64,000 bases of DNA. Source: Streptomyces sennicomposti (GTDB lineage Bacteria; Actinomycetota; Actinomycetes; Streptomycetales; Streptomycetaceae). Shown here one piece after another: positions 35,101 to 44,903 of this stretch (position 1 is the stretch's first letter; the number at the start of each line of letters is the position of its first letter). The stretch is taken from the NCBI RefSeq assembly GCF_019890635.1, contig NZ_JAIOAB010000001.1, positions 1 through 64,000 on the forward strand. The letters run 5' to 3'. The notes below the pieces were generated by a model. The model was not told the DNA's origin. It did no database searches and was given only the letters and a program-made list of their open reading frames with translations. The position numbers and the translations under genes are program-made.

Positions 35101-37847
35101 AGGTCGCCGGCGAGCTGCGCGAGGACACGGCCGCCGAGCCCGCGGGCGCGGGCGTCGGCGAGCTGCCGCTCACCCCGATCGTGGCGTGGCTGGCCGAACA
35201 GGACGTCCCCACCTCCCGGTTCAGCCAGTCGGTGCTGCTGCGCACGCCCGCCGACGCCTCGTACGAGACGCTCGCCGGGGGGCTGCGGACCCTGATCGAC
35301 CACCACGACGCGCTGCGGCTGCGGCTGCACGACGGCCGGCGCCTGGAGGTCGGCCCGCCCGGCACGGTCGCCCCGCGGCTGTCCGTCGCGCAGACGGGCG
35401 AGGCGCCGTCGGACGAGCAGCGCGACGCGGCCAGGGCCCGGCTGGACCCCGCCGCGGGCGTCCTGCACCAGGCCGTCTGGTTCCCCGGCGGCCCCGGCGC
35501 GCCGGGACGGCTCGAACTGACCCTGCACCACCTGGCGGTGGACGGCGTCTCCTGGCGGATCCTGATCCAGGACCTGGCCTGCGCGATGACCGGCGATCCG
35601 CTGCCCGCGGTGGGCACGTCACTGCGCACCTGGGCCACCCGGCTCACCGGGACGGCGCCGGGGCGGGCCGCGGAGCTCCCGCTGTGGGAGGAGATCGCCG
35701 CGACCGCCGACCCGCGGACCGCGGCCCGCGATCTCGACCCGGCGACCGACCTGTTCGCCACCGCCCGCACCCTCGCCCTGACGCTCTCCCCCGAGACCAC
35801 CGGCGCGCTGCTCATCGACGTGCCGGCCGCCTTCCGCGCGGGCGTCGCCGACGTCCTGCTCACCGGACTCGCCCTGGCCTACCGCCGCTGGCGCGGCGCG
35901 GACGGGCCGGTGCTCTGCGACCTGGAGGGCCACGGCCGCGAGGACCTCTTCGCCGGGGCCCGGCTCGACCGCACGGTGGGCTGGTTCACCAGCATGTACC
36001 CCGCACGCCTGGACGTGGGCGCGGTGGACTGGGCCGACGTCCAAGCCGCCGGGCCGGCCCTCGGCGACGCGCTCAAGCGGGTCAAGGAGCAGCTGCGCGC
36101 CCTGCCCGACCACGGCATCGGCTACGGTCTGCTGCGCCATCTGCACGAGCCCTCGCGCGGCCGGCTCGCCGCGTTCCCGGCCCCCCGGATCGGCTTCAAC
36201 TACCTGGGCCGCTTCTCCTCGGGGCAGGAGGCCGACTGGGGCCTGACCGACGGCGGGTTCCACGCCGACGCCGACCCGCGGATGCCGTTCGCCCACGAGC
36301 TGGAGCTGGTCGCGGCCACCTTCGACGGCCCGGCGGGGCCCGAGCTGACCGTCACCGTGCACTGGCCCGAGGGCCTCTTCGACGAGGACCGGATCGCCGC
36401 GCTGACCGGGCTGCTGCGCGAGGCGCTCGAAGGCCTGGCCCGGCACGGCTCCGGCCCCTGCGCCGGCGGTCTCACCCCGTCCGACGTACCGCTGGTCGCA
36501 CTGGGCCAGCCGGAGATCGACGAACTGGCCGACGCGTACGGCCCGCTGGCCGACCTGCTGCCGCTGTCCCCGCTGCAGGAAGGGTTCCTCAACCACAGCA
36601 TGCGCACCGAGCGGACGCTCGACGTGTACGCGGCGCAGCTCGGCATCGATCTGGAAGGCCCGCTGGACCCCGCCCGGATGCGGGCCGCGGCGCAGGCCTG
36701 CCTGGACCGGCACACCACTTTGCGGGCCGCCTTCCACTACGGCGATCTCGACGAGCCGGTGCAGGTGATCCCCGAGCGGGTCGCGCTGCCCTGGCTGGAG
36801 ACCGATCTGTCGGACCGGCCCGACGCGGACGCGGAGGCCCGCCGGCTCGCGGCCGCCGACCGCGGGGAGCGGTTCGACCTGGAGGCGCCGCCGCTGCTGC
36901 GGCTGCGGCTGGTGCGGCTCGGCGGCGACCGGTTCCGCCTGGTGCTGACCGCCCATCACATCGTCTGGGACGGCTGGTCCGTCTCCGTCCTCGTACGGGA
37001 ACTCTTCGCCCTGTATGCGGGCGCGCGGCTGCCGGCCGTGACGCCGTACGGGCGGTACGCGACCTGGCTCGCCGAGCGGGACCGCGCGGCGGCGGCCACC
37101 GCCTGGGGCGGGGCCCTGGCCGGGCTCGCGGGGCCGACCCTGGTGGGAGGAACCGGCGCGGCCGGGCAGCGCGAGGTGGCGCACGAGCTGGTGGTGCGCG
37201 AGCTGGACGAGGAGGCCACCCGGGCGCTCACCGCGCGGACCGCCGCCCACGGACTGACGCTGAACACCGCCGTCCAGGGCGCCTGGGCGGTGGTGCTCGC
37301 CGAACTGACCGGCAGCCAGGACGTCGTCTTCGGCTCCTCGGTGTCCGGCCGGCCGCCGGAACTGCCCGGCGTCGAGGGCATGGTGGGGCTCTTCACCAAC
37401 ACCGTCCCGGTACGGGTCCGGTTCTCGCCCGGCGAACCGTTCGACACCCTGCTGCGGCGGCTGCAGCAGGAACAGGCGGCGCTGCAGCCGCACGACCATC
37501 TGGGCCTGGCCGAGATCCAGCGCGCGGCCGGCCTGCGCACGCTCTTCGACACGACGACGCTCTTCGTGAACTACCCGATGGACCCCTCCGCCTGGGAAGC
37601 GGCCCTCGGCGGGCAGCTGCGGATGCGCACGTTCGAAGCGGCGGACGACACCCATTTCCCGCTCCGGCTCGCGGCCGTCCCCGGCGCCCGGCTCTCGCTG
37701 CGGCTCGGGCACCGGCCCGACGCCTTCGGCCACGAGGAGGCACGGCGCCTGGTGGTCCGCTGCGCCCAGGTGCTCGAAGCGGTCGCGCTCGGCGCGGACC
37801 CCCTGCTCCGTGATCTGTCCGAACTCGTCCAGGAAGGCACACCATGA
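32136..37847 (+). CDS. NRPS, C-A-T-E-C
   Basis: 1903 residues. C1 at 5-430 with HHILVDA (138, final Gly replaced by Ala); A about 455-905, code about DAGAIGMVAK (not recognised); T with GGDSIMAL, Ser near 956; epimerisation domain from about 1010 with HHLAVDG at 1131 and the E-type VGWFTSMYP; a second C domain from about 1472 with HHIVWDG at 1607, running to the end. The order means the residue loaded here is turned to D and the terminal C (expected DCL type) passes the chain to the next protein, whose first domain is A. So this protein and the NRPS at 39930 are consecutive. Start ATG lies 7 bp after a -10-like element, suggesting leaderless translation. The stop overlaps the next gene by 4 bp. 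Confidence 0.93.
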   Translation: MEYELRLPLSPAQQGVWFAHQLDASGQRYNCGELIDIRGDLDPEVLRQAWVRLRAETEVLRVSSIGEESEGLKQYVVAASPELPPLIDLSGSPDPQEAAREWTEADLAKSVDLEKGPLSHAVVFLLGPARLFFYYRIHHILVDAYAVHLLRSRLAELCGAEPGPTGFEPLRTLLDEDAAYRSSPRFEADRRYWTERFADRPEPVLLPGVPPAGDRPPRLRRDHAVPAAGRAALAEAAQRLGTTWQTLLVAATAAYVRRLTGLTDVILGLPVSGRRSPRSRQVPAMATGTVALRLAVPLEASLADLVPVVAEEVGAALRHERYRHEDLCRELGLGGREGGLFGPLVNFMPYERDLDFGGAAGRVTNLASGPAPDLSVAVSGRADGSPGALVFDANPELHDAHGLALHAARLAAFVQRAAASPGTPVGDLDLLAPYERATLLVRRAPAAADGVDVPGLVAAQTAAAPAIECGAQTLTYGELNARADALAASLRARGAGPGTHVALLMPRTPALVVAMLACLRVGAAYLPVDPGYPRERIDHLLSDAAPVCVLTEEGRPAPADAEFAAPDPDTAAYVIYTSGSTGRPKGVVVPHGALANLALDHVERFGLGPGGRVLQYLSPGFDAAGGDIWPALVSGATLVLAPDASALAPDDLAVLLRDARITHLALPTAILAGLPVLELPDLAVLIVGGEAVDEALVAAWSRGRRMFNMYGPTETTVAATGSHPLRGRGRPPIGRPIAGARVYVLDERLAPVPTGCPGELYIAGAGVARGYHDRPGLTAERFLPCPFGPPGDRMYRTGDRGRWRPDGQLEYLGRDDGQFKLRGVRIEAGEVEAVLGRHPAVRAAAVAIREDRPGARRLVGYLTAAGELDPAEVKELARRALPEAMVPSALVVLDEFPLTPHGKVDHRALPAPPEEREEPDLPRSPLERTLCALFAEVLGLEQIGIQASFFDRGGDSIMALQLVSRARRAGIEVTSREVFLHPTVAALAEVAGELREDTAAEPAGAGVGELPLTPIVAWLAEQDVPTSRFSQSVLLRTPADASYETLAGGLRTLIDHHDALRLRLHDGRRLEVGPPGTVAPRLSVAQTGEAPSDEQRDAARARLDPAAGVLHQAVWFPGGPGAPGRLELTLHHLAVDGVSWRILIQDLACAMTGDPLPAVGTSLRTWATRLTGTAPGRAAELPLWEEIAATADPRTAARDLDPATDLFATARTLALTLSPETTGALLIDVPAAFRAGVADVLLTGLALAYRRWRGADGPVLCDLEGHGREDLFAGARLDRTVGWFTSMYPARLDVGAVDWADVQAAGPALGDALKRVKEQLRALPDHGIGYGLLRHLHEPSRGRLAAFPAPRIGFNYLGRFSSGQEADWGLTDGGFHADADPRMPFAHELELVAATFDGPAGPELTVTVHWPEGLFDEDRIAALTGLLREALEGLARHGSGPCAGGLTPSDVPLVALGQPEIDELADAYGPLADLLPLSPLQEGFLNHSMRTERTLDVYAAQLGIDLEGPLDPARMRAAAQACLDRHTTLRAAFHYGDLDEPVQVIPERVALPWLETDLSDRPDADAEARRLAAADRGERFDLEAPPLLRLRLVRLGGDRFRLVLTAHHIVWDGWSVSVLVRELFALYAGARLPAVTPYGRYATWLAERDRAAAATAWGGALAGLAGPTLVGGTGAAGQREVAHELVVRELDEEATRALTARTAAHGLTLNTAVQGAWAVVLAELTGSQDVVFGSSVSGRPPELPGVEGMVGLFTNTVPVRVRFSPGEPFDTLLRRLQQEQAALQPHDHLGLAEIQRAAGLRTLFDTTTLFVNYPMDPSAWEAALGGQLRMRTFEAADDTHFPLRLAAVPGARLSLRLGHRPDAFGHEEARRLVVRCAQVLEAVALGADPLLRDLSELVQEGTP

Positions 37848-38815
37848 CCGAGGACCACATATTCACCCTCACCCGGGCGGAGAGGGAGCGGACGAGGGAG
37901 GTCGCCGCGGCGCTCGCCGAGGTGGAGCCCGGCCTCGTCGACGACAGAGCCTGGCTCGACGCCTGCCGGGACATGTCCCAGCGGCTCCCGGAGCGGCTGC
38001 GCCGCCGGCTGCGCGCCTTCCGGCACGACCCGCGGCTCGACGGCATGCTGCTGGTCCGCAACCTGCCGGTGGCGTCCGTCCTCCCGCCCACCCCGGCCGT
38101 CGCCGGGTCCGTCGAGCGCAAGGCCACCCCGGCCGCCGGGACCACCGCCCTGGTGTCCATGCAGATCGGCGAGGTCATCGCCTACCGGGACGAGAAGAGC
38201 GGCGCCCTGGTGCAGAACGTGGTGCCGGTGCCCGGCCGGGAGACGCAGCAGAGCAACGCCGGGTCCGTGCCGCTGGAACTGCACGTCGAGAACGCCTTCC
38301 ACCCGCACCGCCCCGACATGGTCGCGCTGTTCTGCGTCCGTCCCGACCACGACGGCGGCGCCGGACTGCGGGTCGCGTCGGTGCGGCGGGCGATCAGAAT
38401 GCTTCCCGACGACATCCGCAAGGTGCTCGGCGAGGACCGGTTCCGCACCGAGGTGCCGCCGTCCTTCGGCGGCGGCCCCGAGGGGCGGGCGCCCCGCCAC
38501 CCCGTCCTGAGCGGCGACTTCGACGACCCCGACGTCCGCGTCGACTTCCACGCCACCCGGCTCGCCGACGAGGAGGACGAGCAGGCGGCCGAGGCCATGA
38601 CCGTGCTGCGGGCCGCCCTCGACACCATCACGCGCGCCGTGCACCTGCTCCCCGGCGACCTCGCCGTCGTGGACAACCGCGTCGCCCTGCACGGCAGGAC
38701 CCACTTCGTGCCGCGCTACGACGGCGAGGACCGCTGGCTGCACCGCACCTTCATCCACCTCGACCACCGGCGCTCCCGCGCGATGCGGCAGGGCAACGGC
38801 CAGGTGCTGTCGTGA
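37844..38815 (+). CDS. VioC/AsnO-type (clavaminate-synthase-like) oxygenase
   Basis: 323 residues. The family H-x-E iron motif is in [16 protein letters not shown] and the distal His in [20 protein letters not shown], followed by the Arg that binds 2-oxoglutarate. Unlike SyrP types, VioC, OrfP and AsnO hydroxylate free amino acids (Arg, Arg, Asn) at the beta-carbon. Coupled by ATGA overlap to the upstream NRPS and GTGA overlap to the asparaginase-like gene. Given Asx-type A domains nearby, free Asn is a plausible substrate, giving 3-hydroxyasparagine; Arg is the alternative. Confidence 0.87.
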   Translation: MTEDHIFTLTRAERERTREVAAALAEVEPGLVDDRAWLDACRDMSQRLPERLRRRLRAFRHDPRLDGMLLVRNLPVASVLPPTPAVAGSVERKATPAAGTTALVSMQIGEVIAYRDEKSGALVQNVVPVPGRETQQSNAGSVPLELHVENAFHPHRPDMVALFCVRPDHDGGAGLRVASVRRAIRMLPDDIRKVLGEDRFRTEVPPSFGGGPEGRAPRHPVLSGDFDDPDVRVDFHATRLADEEDEQAAEAMTVLRAALDTITRAVHLLPGDLAVVDNRVALHGRTHFVPRYDGEDRWLHRTFIHLDHRRSRAMRQGNGQVLS

Positions 38816-39885
38816 GGAGGAGCCTGCTCGTCGTCGCGGTCCTGCTCGCGGGCCTGGTGCCCACCCTGCCGGCGGCCGCGAAGACGGAGCCGGGGAAGCC
38901 GAAGGTGGCCGTGATCGGCACCGGCGGCACCATCACCGGCGTGGCCGGCGACCGGAGCGACTTCGAGGAGTACAAGGGCAGTTCGCTGCCGATCGCCGAC
39001 ATCGTCGAGAGCCTGCGCCCGGAGCTGGACGCGGTGGCCGACGTGACCTCCGCGGAGGGCCCGGAGCAGACGGCCATGACCGACTACTACGACCTGTCCC
39101 TCCAGGTCGACCGGGAACTGCGCACGGCGGACGCCGTGGTGGTCACCTCGGGCACCAAGTCCCTGGAGGAACTGGCCTACTTCCTCGATCTGACCGTGCG
39201 CAGCCCCAAGCCCGTCATCGTGACCGGCTCCATGCGGCCGTCCAACGTGTTCAGCGCGGACGGCCCCGCGAACCTCTACGACTCGATCGTGCTCGCCGCG
39301 AGCGAGCGCACCCGCTGCTTCGGCACGGTCGTCATGCTCGACGACGAGATCCTCGCCGCCCGCGAGGCCACCAAGACCAGCACGCTGCGCCTGGACACCT
39401 TCCAGGCCAGGGAGCAGGGGGTGCTCGGCACCGTCGACGGCAAGCGGATCAGGCTGCTGCGGGCGCCCGCGCGCATCCAGGACTGCGGCAAGAACAGCTG
39501 GCGCACCCCGTTCGACGTGTCGCGGATCAAGCGGGACGAGCTGCCCCGCACCGAGATCGTCTCCTCCTATCCGGACGCCGGCGGCGAGGCCATCACCGCC
39601 TTCGCCGAGGCGGGCGCCCGCGGCATCGTCGTCGCCGGCGATCCGTCGCCCGGCGAGGCCTCCGCGCTGCGCGGCGTCCTCGGCGAGGGCGTGACGGTCG
39701 TGGCCGCTGCCCGCACGGGCTCCGGCGCCGTGTACGAGGCGGGCGCCCCCGGCGTCCTGCCGGCCGAGGACCTGCTGCCGCAGAAGGCCCGGATCCTGCT
39801 GCTGCTCACGCTCGCCACCACCCGGGAGCCCGAGGACGTCGCGAAGCGGTTCGCGCGCTACGGCGTCCCGCAGTTCACGTCCTGA
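38812..39885 (+). CDS. Secreted type II asparaginase-like hydrolase with altered substrate site
   Basis: 357 residues from GTG 38812, overlapping the oxygenase stop. The N-terminus [20 protein letters not shown] then AAAK is a signal peptide. Core catalytic residues of E. coli AnsB are kept: T12 in GTGGTITG, T89 in TSGTKSLEE, K162 in EATKTS. But D90 is Lys, and the S58-Q59 segment (GSQDM in AnsB) reads GPEQTAM. These residues bind the alpha-amino and alpha-carboxylate of free asparagine. So the protein probably acts outside the cell on an Asx residue whose backbone groups are blocked, such as in the peptide product. A roles in prodrug activation, maturation or self-protection are all possible (inference). 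It lies inside the NRPS operon. Confidence 0.85.
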   Translation: MRRSLLVVAVLLAGLVPTLPAAAKTEPGKPKVAVIGTGGTITGVAGDRSDFEEYKGSSLPIADIVESLRPELDAVADVTSAEGPEQTAMTDYYDLSLQVDRELRTADAVVVTSGTKSLEELAYFLDLTVRSPKPVIVTGSMRPSNVFSADGPANLYDSIVLAASERTRCFGTVVMLDDEILAAREATKTSTLRLDTFQAREQGVLGTVDGKRIRLLRAPARIQDCGKNSWRTPFDVSRIKRDELPRTEIVSSYPDAGGEAITAFAEAGARGIVVAGDPSPGEASALRGVLGEGVTVVAAARTGSGAVYEAGAPGVLPAEDLLPQKARILLLLTLATTREPEDVAKRFARYGVPQFTS

Positions 39886-39929
39886 ACCGCCCCCGTCGAA
39901 CCACTGGACCACCTGAAGGAGAACCTGTC

Positions 39930-42900
39930 ATGACCGCCCCGACGCTCGTCCCCGAGCTGGTGGCCCGGCAGGTCGCGCTGACCCCGGACCGGCCGGCGGT
40001 GGCCGCGGCCGGCAGCCAGCTGACCTACGCCGAACTGGACGCCAGAGCGGACGCCCTGGCCCACCGCCTCATCGCCCACGGCGCGACACCCGACCGGCCG
40101 GTGGGCGTCCTGCTGCCCCGCGGCGCCGAACTCGTCATCGCCCTGCTCGCCGTCTGGCGGGCCGGCGCCGCCTATCTGCCCCTCGACCCCGGACATCCAC
40201 AGGCCCGCCTAACCGGCCTGGTGGAGCAGACCGGCGTCGGCCTGGTCGTCACCGACGCCGCCGGGCACGACCTGATCACGGCGGCCGGCGCCAAGCCGGT
40301 GCGCGCCGACGACCCGGTGCCCGCCCCGCAGGTCCCGGCCGAGGCGTTCGCGCGGATCACCGCCGAACCGCTGGGCGCCGCCTATGTGATGCACACCTCG
40401 GGCTCGACCGGCCGCCCCAAGGGCGTCGTCGTCGACCACGCGGGCCTCGCCAACCGCGTCCGGTGGGCGGTCCGGGAACTCGGCCTGACCGCCGCCGACC
40501 GGGTGCTGCAGAAGACCCCGGTGACCTTCGACGCCGCGGGCTGGGAGATCTTCGCGCCGCTGATCGTCGGCGGCACGGTGGTGCTCGCCCCGGCGGGCGC
40601 CGAGCGGGAGCCCGCGGCCCTGCTGCAGGCCGTCGCCGACGAGGGCGTGACCGTCCTCCAGGTGGTGCCCTCCGTGCTGCACGAGCTGATCGAGGTGGAC
40701 GGCTGGGAGCGCTGCGCCGCGCTGCGCGTGCTGAGCTGCGCCGGTGAGCCGCTCCACGCCGAGCAGGTGCACAAGGTGCTCGCGCTGGCCCCGGGCGAAC
40801 TCGCGGTCTGGAACACCTACGGCCCGACCGAGTGCTCCGTCGACGTCACCGCGCACCGCTTCGACCCGGCGCAGGCCTCCGGGCCGGTGCCGATCGGCCG
40901 GCCGATCGACGGGATGCGGGTGCTCGTACTGGACGCGGACGGCCGGCCGGCCGACGAGGGCGAGCTGTTCGCGGGCGGACCCGGCGTCGCGCGCGGCTAT
41001 CTCGGCCGCGCCGACCTGACCGCCGAGCGCTTCGTCCCGGATCCGTCCGGGCCCGCCGGGGCGCGGCTGTACCGCACCGGCGACCGGGTGCGGACGAGAC
41101 CGGACGACACCCTCGAGTACCTGGGGCGGATCGACCGCCAGGTCAAGATCAACGGCGTCCGGATCGAGCCGGGCGAGGTCGAGTACGCGCTGGAGAGCCA
41201 CCCCGCGATCGGCGGCGCGGCGGTCGTCGCGGTCACGTCGCCGGGCGGCGGCGCCGCACTGGCCGCCTATGTGCGGGCCGCCACGGTGCCGGACGGGCTG
41301 CGCGCCTACCTCGGCGAGCGGCTGCCCGGCACCCATGTGCCCTCGGTGCTGACCGCCGTCGAGCGATTCCCCACCACCGCGAACGGCAAGCTGGACTACG
41401 CACGGCTGCCCGCGCCCGCGTTCGCCGGCCGGCCCGCTGCGCCGGAGTCGGCGGCCCGGGCGACGGTGGCCGAGGTCTGGCGCAAGCTGTTCAAGACCGA
41501 CGACATCGCCCCCGACGCGGACTTCTACCAACTCGGCGGCACGTCACTGCAGTTCACCCGGCTCGTCAACCGGCTGCGCAAGGCGACCGGCCGCGACCTC
41601 GCCCTCGCCGACCTGCTGGACGCGACCACCATCGCCGACCAGGCCCGGCTGCTCGAGGCGAGCGGGGAGAGCGAGGAGCCCGCCGCGCCCGGCCCGGAGG
41701 CGGGCGACGGCCCGAGGCCGCTCCCCCGCACCGGCCCGCTGCCGCTCTCCTTCGGCCAGCGCCGGCTGTGGGTCGTCGACCGGATGCAGCCGCGCAGCCG
41801 CGAATGGGTGTCCGCGCTGTTCCTGCCGGTGCCGGAGGGCGCCGACGCGGGGCGGATCGGCGCCGCGCTGGACCGCCTGGTCGAGCGGCACGAGGCGCTG
41901 CGCACCGACTTCGTCGTACGGGACGGCGAGCCGATGCAGCTGATCCGGCCGTCCGGTTCGCTGGAGCTGACCACGGTCGACGTGGCGGGCCACAAGCTGC
42001 CCGCCGTGCTCGACCGGGAACTCGACCGCGGCTTCGACCTCGACGGCGGGCCCCTCGCCCGGGCGCTGCTCGCCCGCGACCCCGCGCCGGGCGGCCGCCA
42101 GGTGCTGATGCTCTCGGTGCACCACATCGTCTGCGACGGCTGGTCCTCCGCCGTCCTGGAGCGCGAGTTCGCCGAGATCCTCGACGCGCTGCGCACGGGC
42201 CGGGCGCCCCGGCTGCCCGCCCTGCCGGTCCAGTACGCCGACTTCGCCTCCTGGCAGCGCGAGCGGATCACCCCGGAGACGGTGGAGCGGGAGCTGGCCC
42301 ACTGGCGGCGGACCCTGTCCGGCGCGGCTCCGCTGGAACTGCGGGCCGACCGGCCGCGCCCCCGGGTGCGGGACGCCAAAGGCGCGATGGTGCCCCTCGA
42401 CCTGTCGCCGCGGGTCACCGAGGCGCTCACGAAGATCGGCCGGCGCCGCGGCGCCACCCCGTTCATGACCCTGCTCACCGGCTTCGCCACGCTGCTGGCG
42501 CGGCGGACCGGTCAGTGGGACGTGGTGCTCGGCACCCCGGTGGCGGGCCGCGACCGGCCCGGGACCGAGGGCGTCGTCGGCTTCTTCCTGAACAGCCTCG
42601 TGCTGCGGCTCGGCCTGGCCGGCGGCCTGTCCTTCGGGGCGGCCGTCGAGCGGGTCAGGGACGCCTGCCGCGACGCCTTCGCCCACCAGGACCTGCCCTT
42701 CGAGCAGTTGGTCGCCGATGTGGCGCCCGAGCGCGACTCCGCACGCACCCCGCTCTACCAGGTCGCCTTCGACCTGCACGACGAGGAGCTGACCGGATCG
42801 GCGTCGGACGGAGCGGACTTCGCCACCCTGATCGAGGTCTCCCGGATCGCGAAGACGGACCTGACGCTCTATCTGCGCCGCCGCCCCGACGGCGGGATGT

Positions 42901-44903
42901 CCGGCGGTCTGGAGTACGCGACCGCTCTGTTCGAGCGGGACACCGTCGAGCGCCTGGCGGACCAGTTCGTGCTGCTCCTGGAGGGCGCGTCGGCCGAGCC
43001 GCTGGTCCGTCTCGACGAGGTGGACGTGCTGCCCGCGGCCGAGCGCGGCGAGCTGGACCGGTGGAGCGGCACCCCCGCGCCGCCGTACACGCTGGACGCC
43101 CCGGGCCTCTTCGAGCGGCAGGCCGACGCCACCCCCGACGCGGTCGCGCTGCGCACCGGGTCCGGCGAGGTTTCGTACCGGCGGCTCGACCGGCAGGCCA
43201 ACGGGATCGCGCACCGGCTGCGCGACCTCGGCGCGGGCGCCGACTCCGTCGTGGGCGTCCTGGTCGACCGGGGCGCCGACCTGATCGCCGCCCTGCTCGG
43301 CGTCTGGAAGGCGGGAGCCGCGTATCTGCCGATCGAACCGGGCACCCCGGACGAGCGGATCGCGTACATGCTGGCCGACGCCGGGGCGACGCTCCTGGTC
43401 TCCGACTCCGCCCTCGACGGGGTCACGACCGTCTCGCCGCGGACCGCGGACGCCCGCGCCGAGCGGCCGGCCCGTTCGGCGGACCCCGAGCGGCTGGCCT
43501 ACGTCATCTACACCTCCGGTTCCACCGGCCGCCCCAAGGGCGTCGAGATCACCCAGGCCGGGCTCGTCGGTCACCTGCGCTGGGCCGTCGACGAGCTGGC
43601 GCTCGCGGCGCCCGGCGGCGCCGCGGTCTTCACCTCCGTCGCCTTCGACCTCGGCGTCCCCAACCTGTGGGCGGGGCTGCTCGCCGGCCGGCCGACCACG
43701 GTCCTGCCGCAGGACCTGGACCTGACGCGGCTCGGGGAGCGTCTGACCGCCGCCGCCCCGCTCGCCTTCCTCAAGCTCACCCCCGGCCACCTGGAGATCC
43801 TGTCCGGGCTGCCGGACGAGCGGATCGCGGCTCTCGCGGCCCGGATCGTCGTCGCGGGCGAGGCGCTGCCGGTCGCCCTCGCCGACCGCTGGGCCTCGCT
43901 GCTCGGGCCCGACCGGCTGATCAACGAGTACGGCCCGACCGAAACCTCGGTGGGTGCGTGCGTCCACCCGCTCACGGCGCCCGTCGGCCGGGAGACCGTG
44001 CCGATCGGACGGCCGCTGCCCGGTGTGCGGACGAGGGTGCTGGACGCGTGGCTGCGGCCGGTTCCGGTCGGCGCGGTCGGTGAACTCTGCGTCGGCGGCG
44101 CGGGGGTGGGCCGCGGCTACACCGGCCGGCCCGCCATGACCGCCGAGCGGTTCGTGCCCGACCCGTACGGGAAGCCGGGCGACCGGCTGTACCGGACCGG
44201 TGACCTCGCGCGGGTCCTGGACGGCGGGGCCGTGGAGTTCCTCGGCCGTTCCGACACCCAGGTCAAGATCCGCGGCTACCGCGTCGAACTCAACGAGATC
44301 GCCGCGGTGGTCACCGAGCACCCACGGGTCAGGCAGGCCGTGGCGACCGCGGAGAACGGGCGGATCGGCGTCTGCTTCGTCCCCGACGGGCCGCCGCACG
44401 GCGCGCCGGACGCACGCTCCCTGCACGCGCTGTGCGCCGAGCGGCTGCCCGAGTACATGCTGCCGGCCTCGTTCACCGCGCTGGACGCGATGCCGCTGAC
44501 CGCCAACGGCAAGGTCGACCGCGCCGCGCTGCCGGGGCCCGCCGCGCAGACGCGGGAACCGGTCGCGCCGGACGGGATCGTCGAGGAACGCGTCGCGGAG
44601 ATCTTCACCGAGCTGCTCACGGTCCCGGTGGGCGCCGACACCGGCTTCTTCCGGGCCGGCGGCAACTCGATCCTCGCGATCCGCCTGGTCGCCGCGTTGC
44701 AGGACGCCTTCGACGTCGACCTGCCGATCCGGGCGGTCTTCGAGGGACCGACCGTGGCCGAACTGGCCGCACTGGTCGAGAAGTCGGTCCGCGCCGAACT
44801 CGACGAGCTGTCGGACGCGGAACTCGACGCCTACGGGAACGCCGTTGGAAAGGAGGACAGCGATGGACTTCGCCATGACGAGCGAGCAGAGGCAGCGTCA
44901 TGA
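39930..44903 (+). CDS. NRPS, A-T-C-A-T without thioesterase
   Basis: 1657 residues from ATG 39930 (AAGGAGA upstream). A1 1-500, with an unusual [11 protein letters not shown] core (His for Tyr) and code about DAWQSATVDK; T1 GGTSLQF with Ser near 540; C from about 604 with canonical HHIVCDG at 731; A2 about 1045-1535, code about DLPKVAEVGK, of the Asx-like type with KLTPGHLEIL; T2 AGGNSIL, Ser near 1580. The chain ends about 75 residues after T2 with no thioesterase, reductase or terminal C domain, so release is by another protein. It starts with A and should accept the chain from the terminal C of the preceding NRPS. The 3' end overlaps the next gene by 41 bp. Confidence 0.93.
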   Translation: MTAPTLVPELVARQVALTPDRPAVAAAGSQLTYAELDARADALAHRLIAHGATPDRPVGVLLPRGAELVIALLAVWRAGAAYLPLDPGHPQARLTGLVEQTGVGLVVTDAAGHDLITAAGAKPVRADDPVPAPQVPAEAFARITAEPLGAAYVMHTSGSTGRPKGVVVDHAGLANRVRWAVRELGLTAADRVLQKTPVTFDAAGWEIFAPLIVGGTVVLAPAGAEREPAALLQAVADEGVTVLQVVPSVLHELIEVDGWERCAALRVLSCAGEPLHAEQVHKVLALAPGELAVWNTYGPTECSVDVTAHRFDPAQASGPVPIGRPIDGMRVLVLDADGRPADEGELFAGGPGVARGYLGRADLTAERFVPDPSGPAGARLYRTGDRVRTRPDDTLEYLGRIDRQVKINGVRIEPGEVEYALESHPAIGGAAVVAVTSPGGGAALAAYVRAATVPDGLRAYLGERLPGTHVPSVLTAVERFPTTANGKLDYARLPAPAFAGRPAAPESAARATVAEVWRKLFKTDDIAPDADFYQLGGTSLQFTRLVNRLRKATGRDLALADLLDATTIADQARLLEASGESEEPAAPGPEAGDGPRPLPRTGPLPLSFGQRRLWVVDRMQPRSREWVSALFLPVPEGADAGRIGAALDRLVERHEALRTDFVVRDGEPMQLIRPSGSLELTTVDVAGHKLPAVLDRELDRGFDLDGGPLARALLARDPAPGGRQVLMLSVHHIVCDGWSSAVLEREFAEILDALRTGRAPRLPALPVQYADFASWQRERITPETVERELAHWRRTLSGAAPLELRADRPRPRVRDAKGAMVPLDLSPRVTEALTKIGRRRGATPFMTLLTGFATLLARRTGQWDVVLGTPVAGRDRPGTEGVVGFFLNSLVLRLGLAGGLSFGAAVERVRDACRDAFAHQDLPFEQLVADVAPERDSARTPLYQVAFDLHDEELTGSASDGADFATLIEVSRIAKTDLTLYLRRRPDGGMSGGLEYATALFERDTVERLADQFVLLLEGASAEPLVRLDEVDVLPAAERGELDRWSGTPAPPYTLDAPGLFERQADATPDAVALRTGSGEVSYRRLDRQANGIAHRLRDLGAGADSVVGVLVDRGADLIAALLGVWKAGAAYLPIEPGTPDERIAYMLADAGATLLVSDSALDGVTTVSPRTADARAERPARSADPERLAYVIYTSGSTGRPKGVEITQAGLVGHLRWAVDELALAAPGGAAVFTSVAFDLGVPNLWAGLLAGRPTTVLPQDLDLTRLGERLTAAAPLAFLKLTPGHLEILSGLPDERIAALAARIVVAGEALPVALADRWASLLGPDRLINEYGPTETSVGACVHPLTAPVGRETVPIGRPLPGVRTRVLDAWLRPVPVGAVGELCVGGAGVGRGYTGRPAMTAERFVPDPYGKPGDRLYRTGDLARVLDGGAVEFLGRSDTQVKIRGYRVELNEIAAVVTEHPRVRQAVATAENGRIGVCFVPDGPPHGAPDARSLHALCAERLPEYMLPASFTALDAMPLTANGKVDRAALPGPAAQTREPVAPDGIVEERVAEIFTELLTVPVGADTGFFRAGGNSILAIRLVAALQDAFDVDLPIRAVFEGPTVAELAALVEKSVRAELDELSDAELDAYGNAVGKEDSDGLRHDERAEAAS

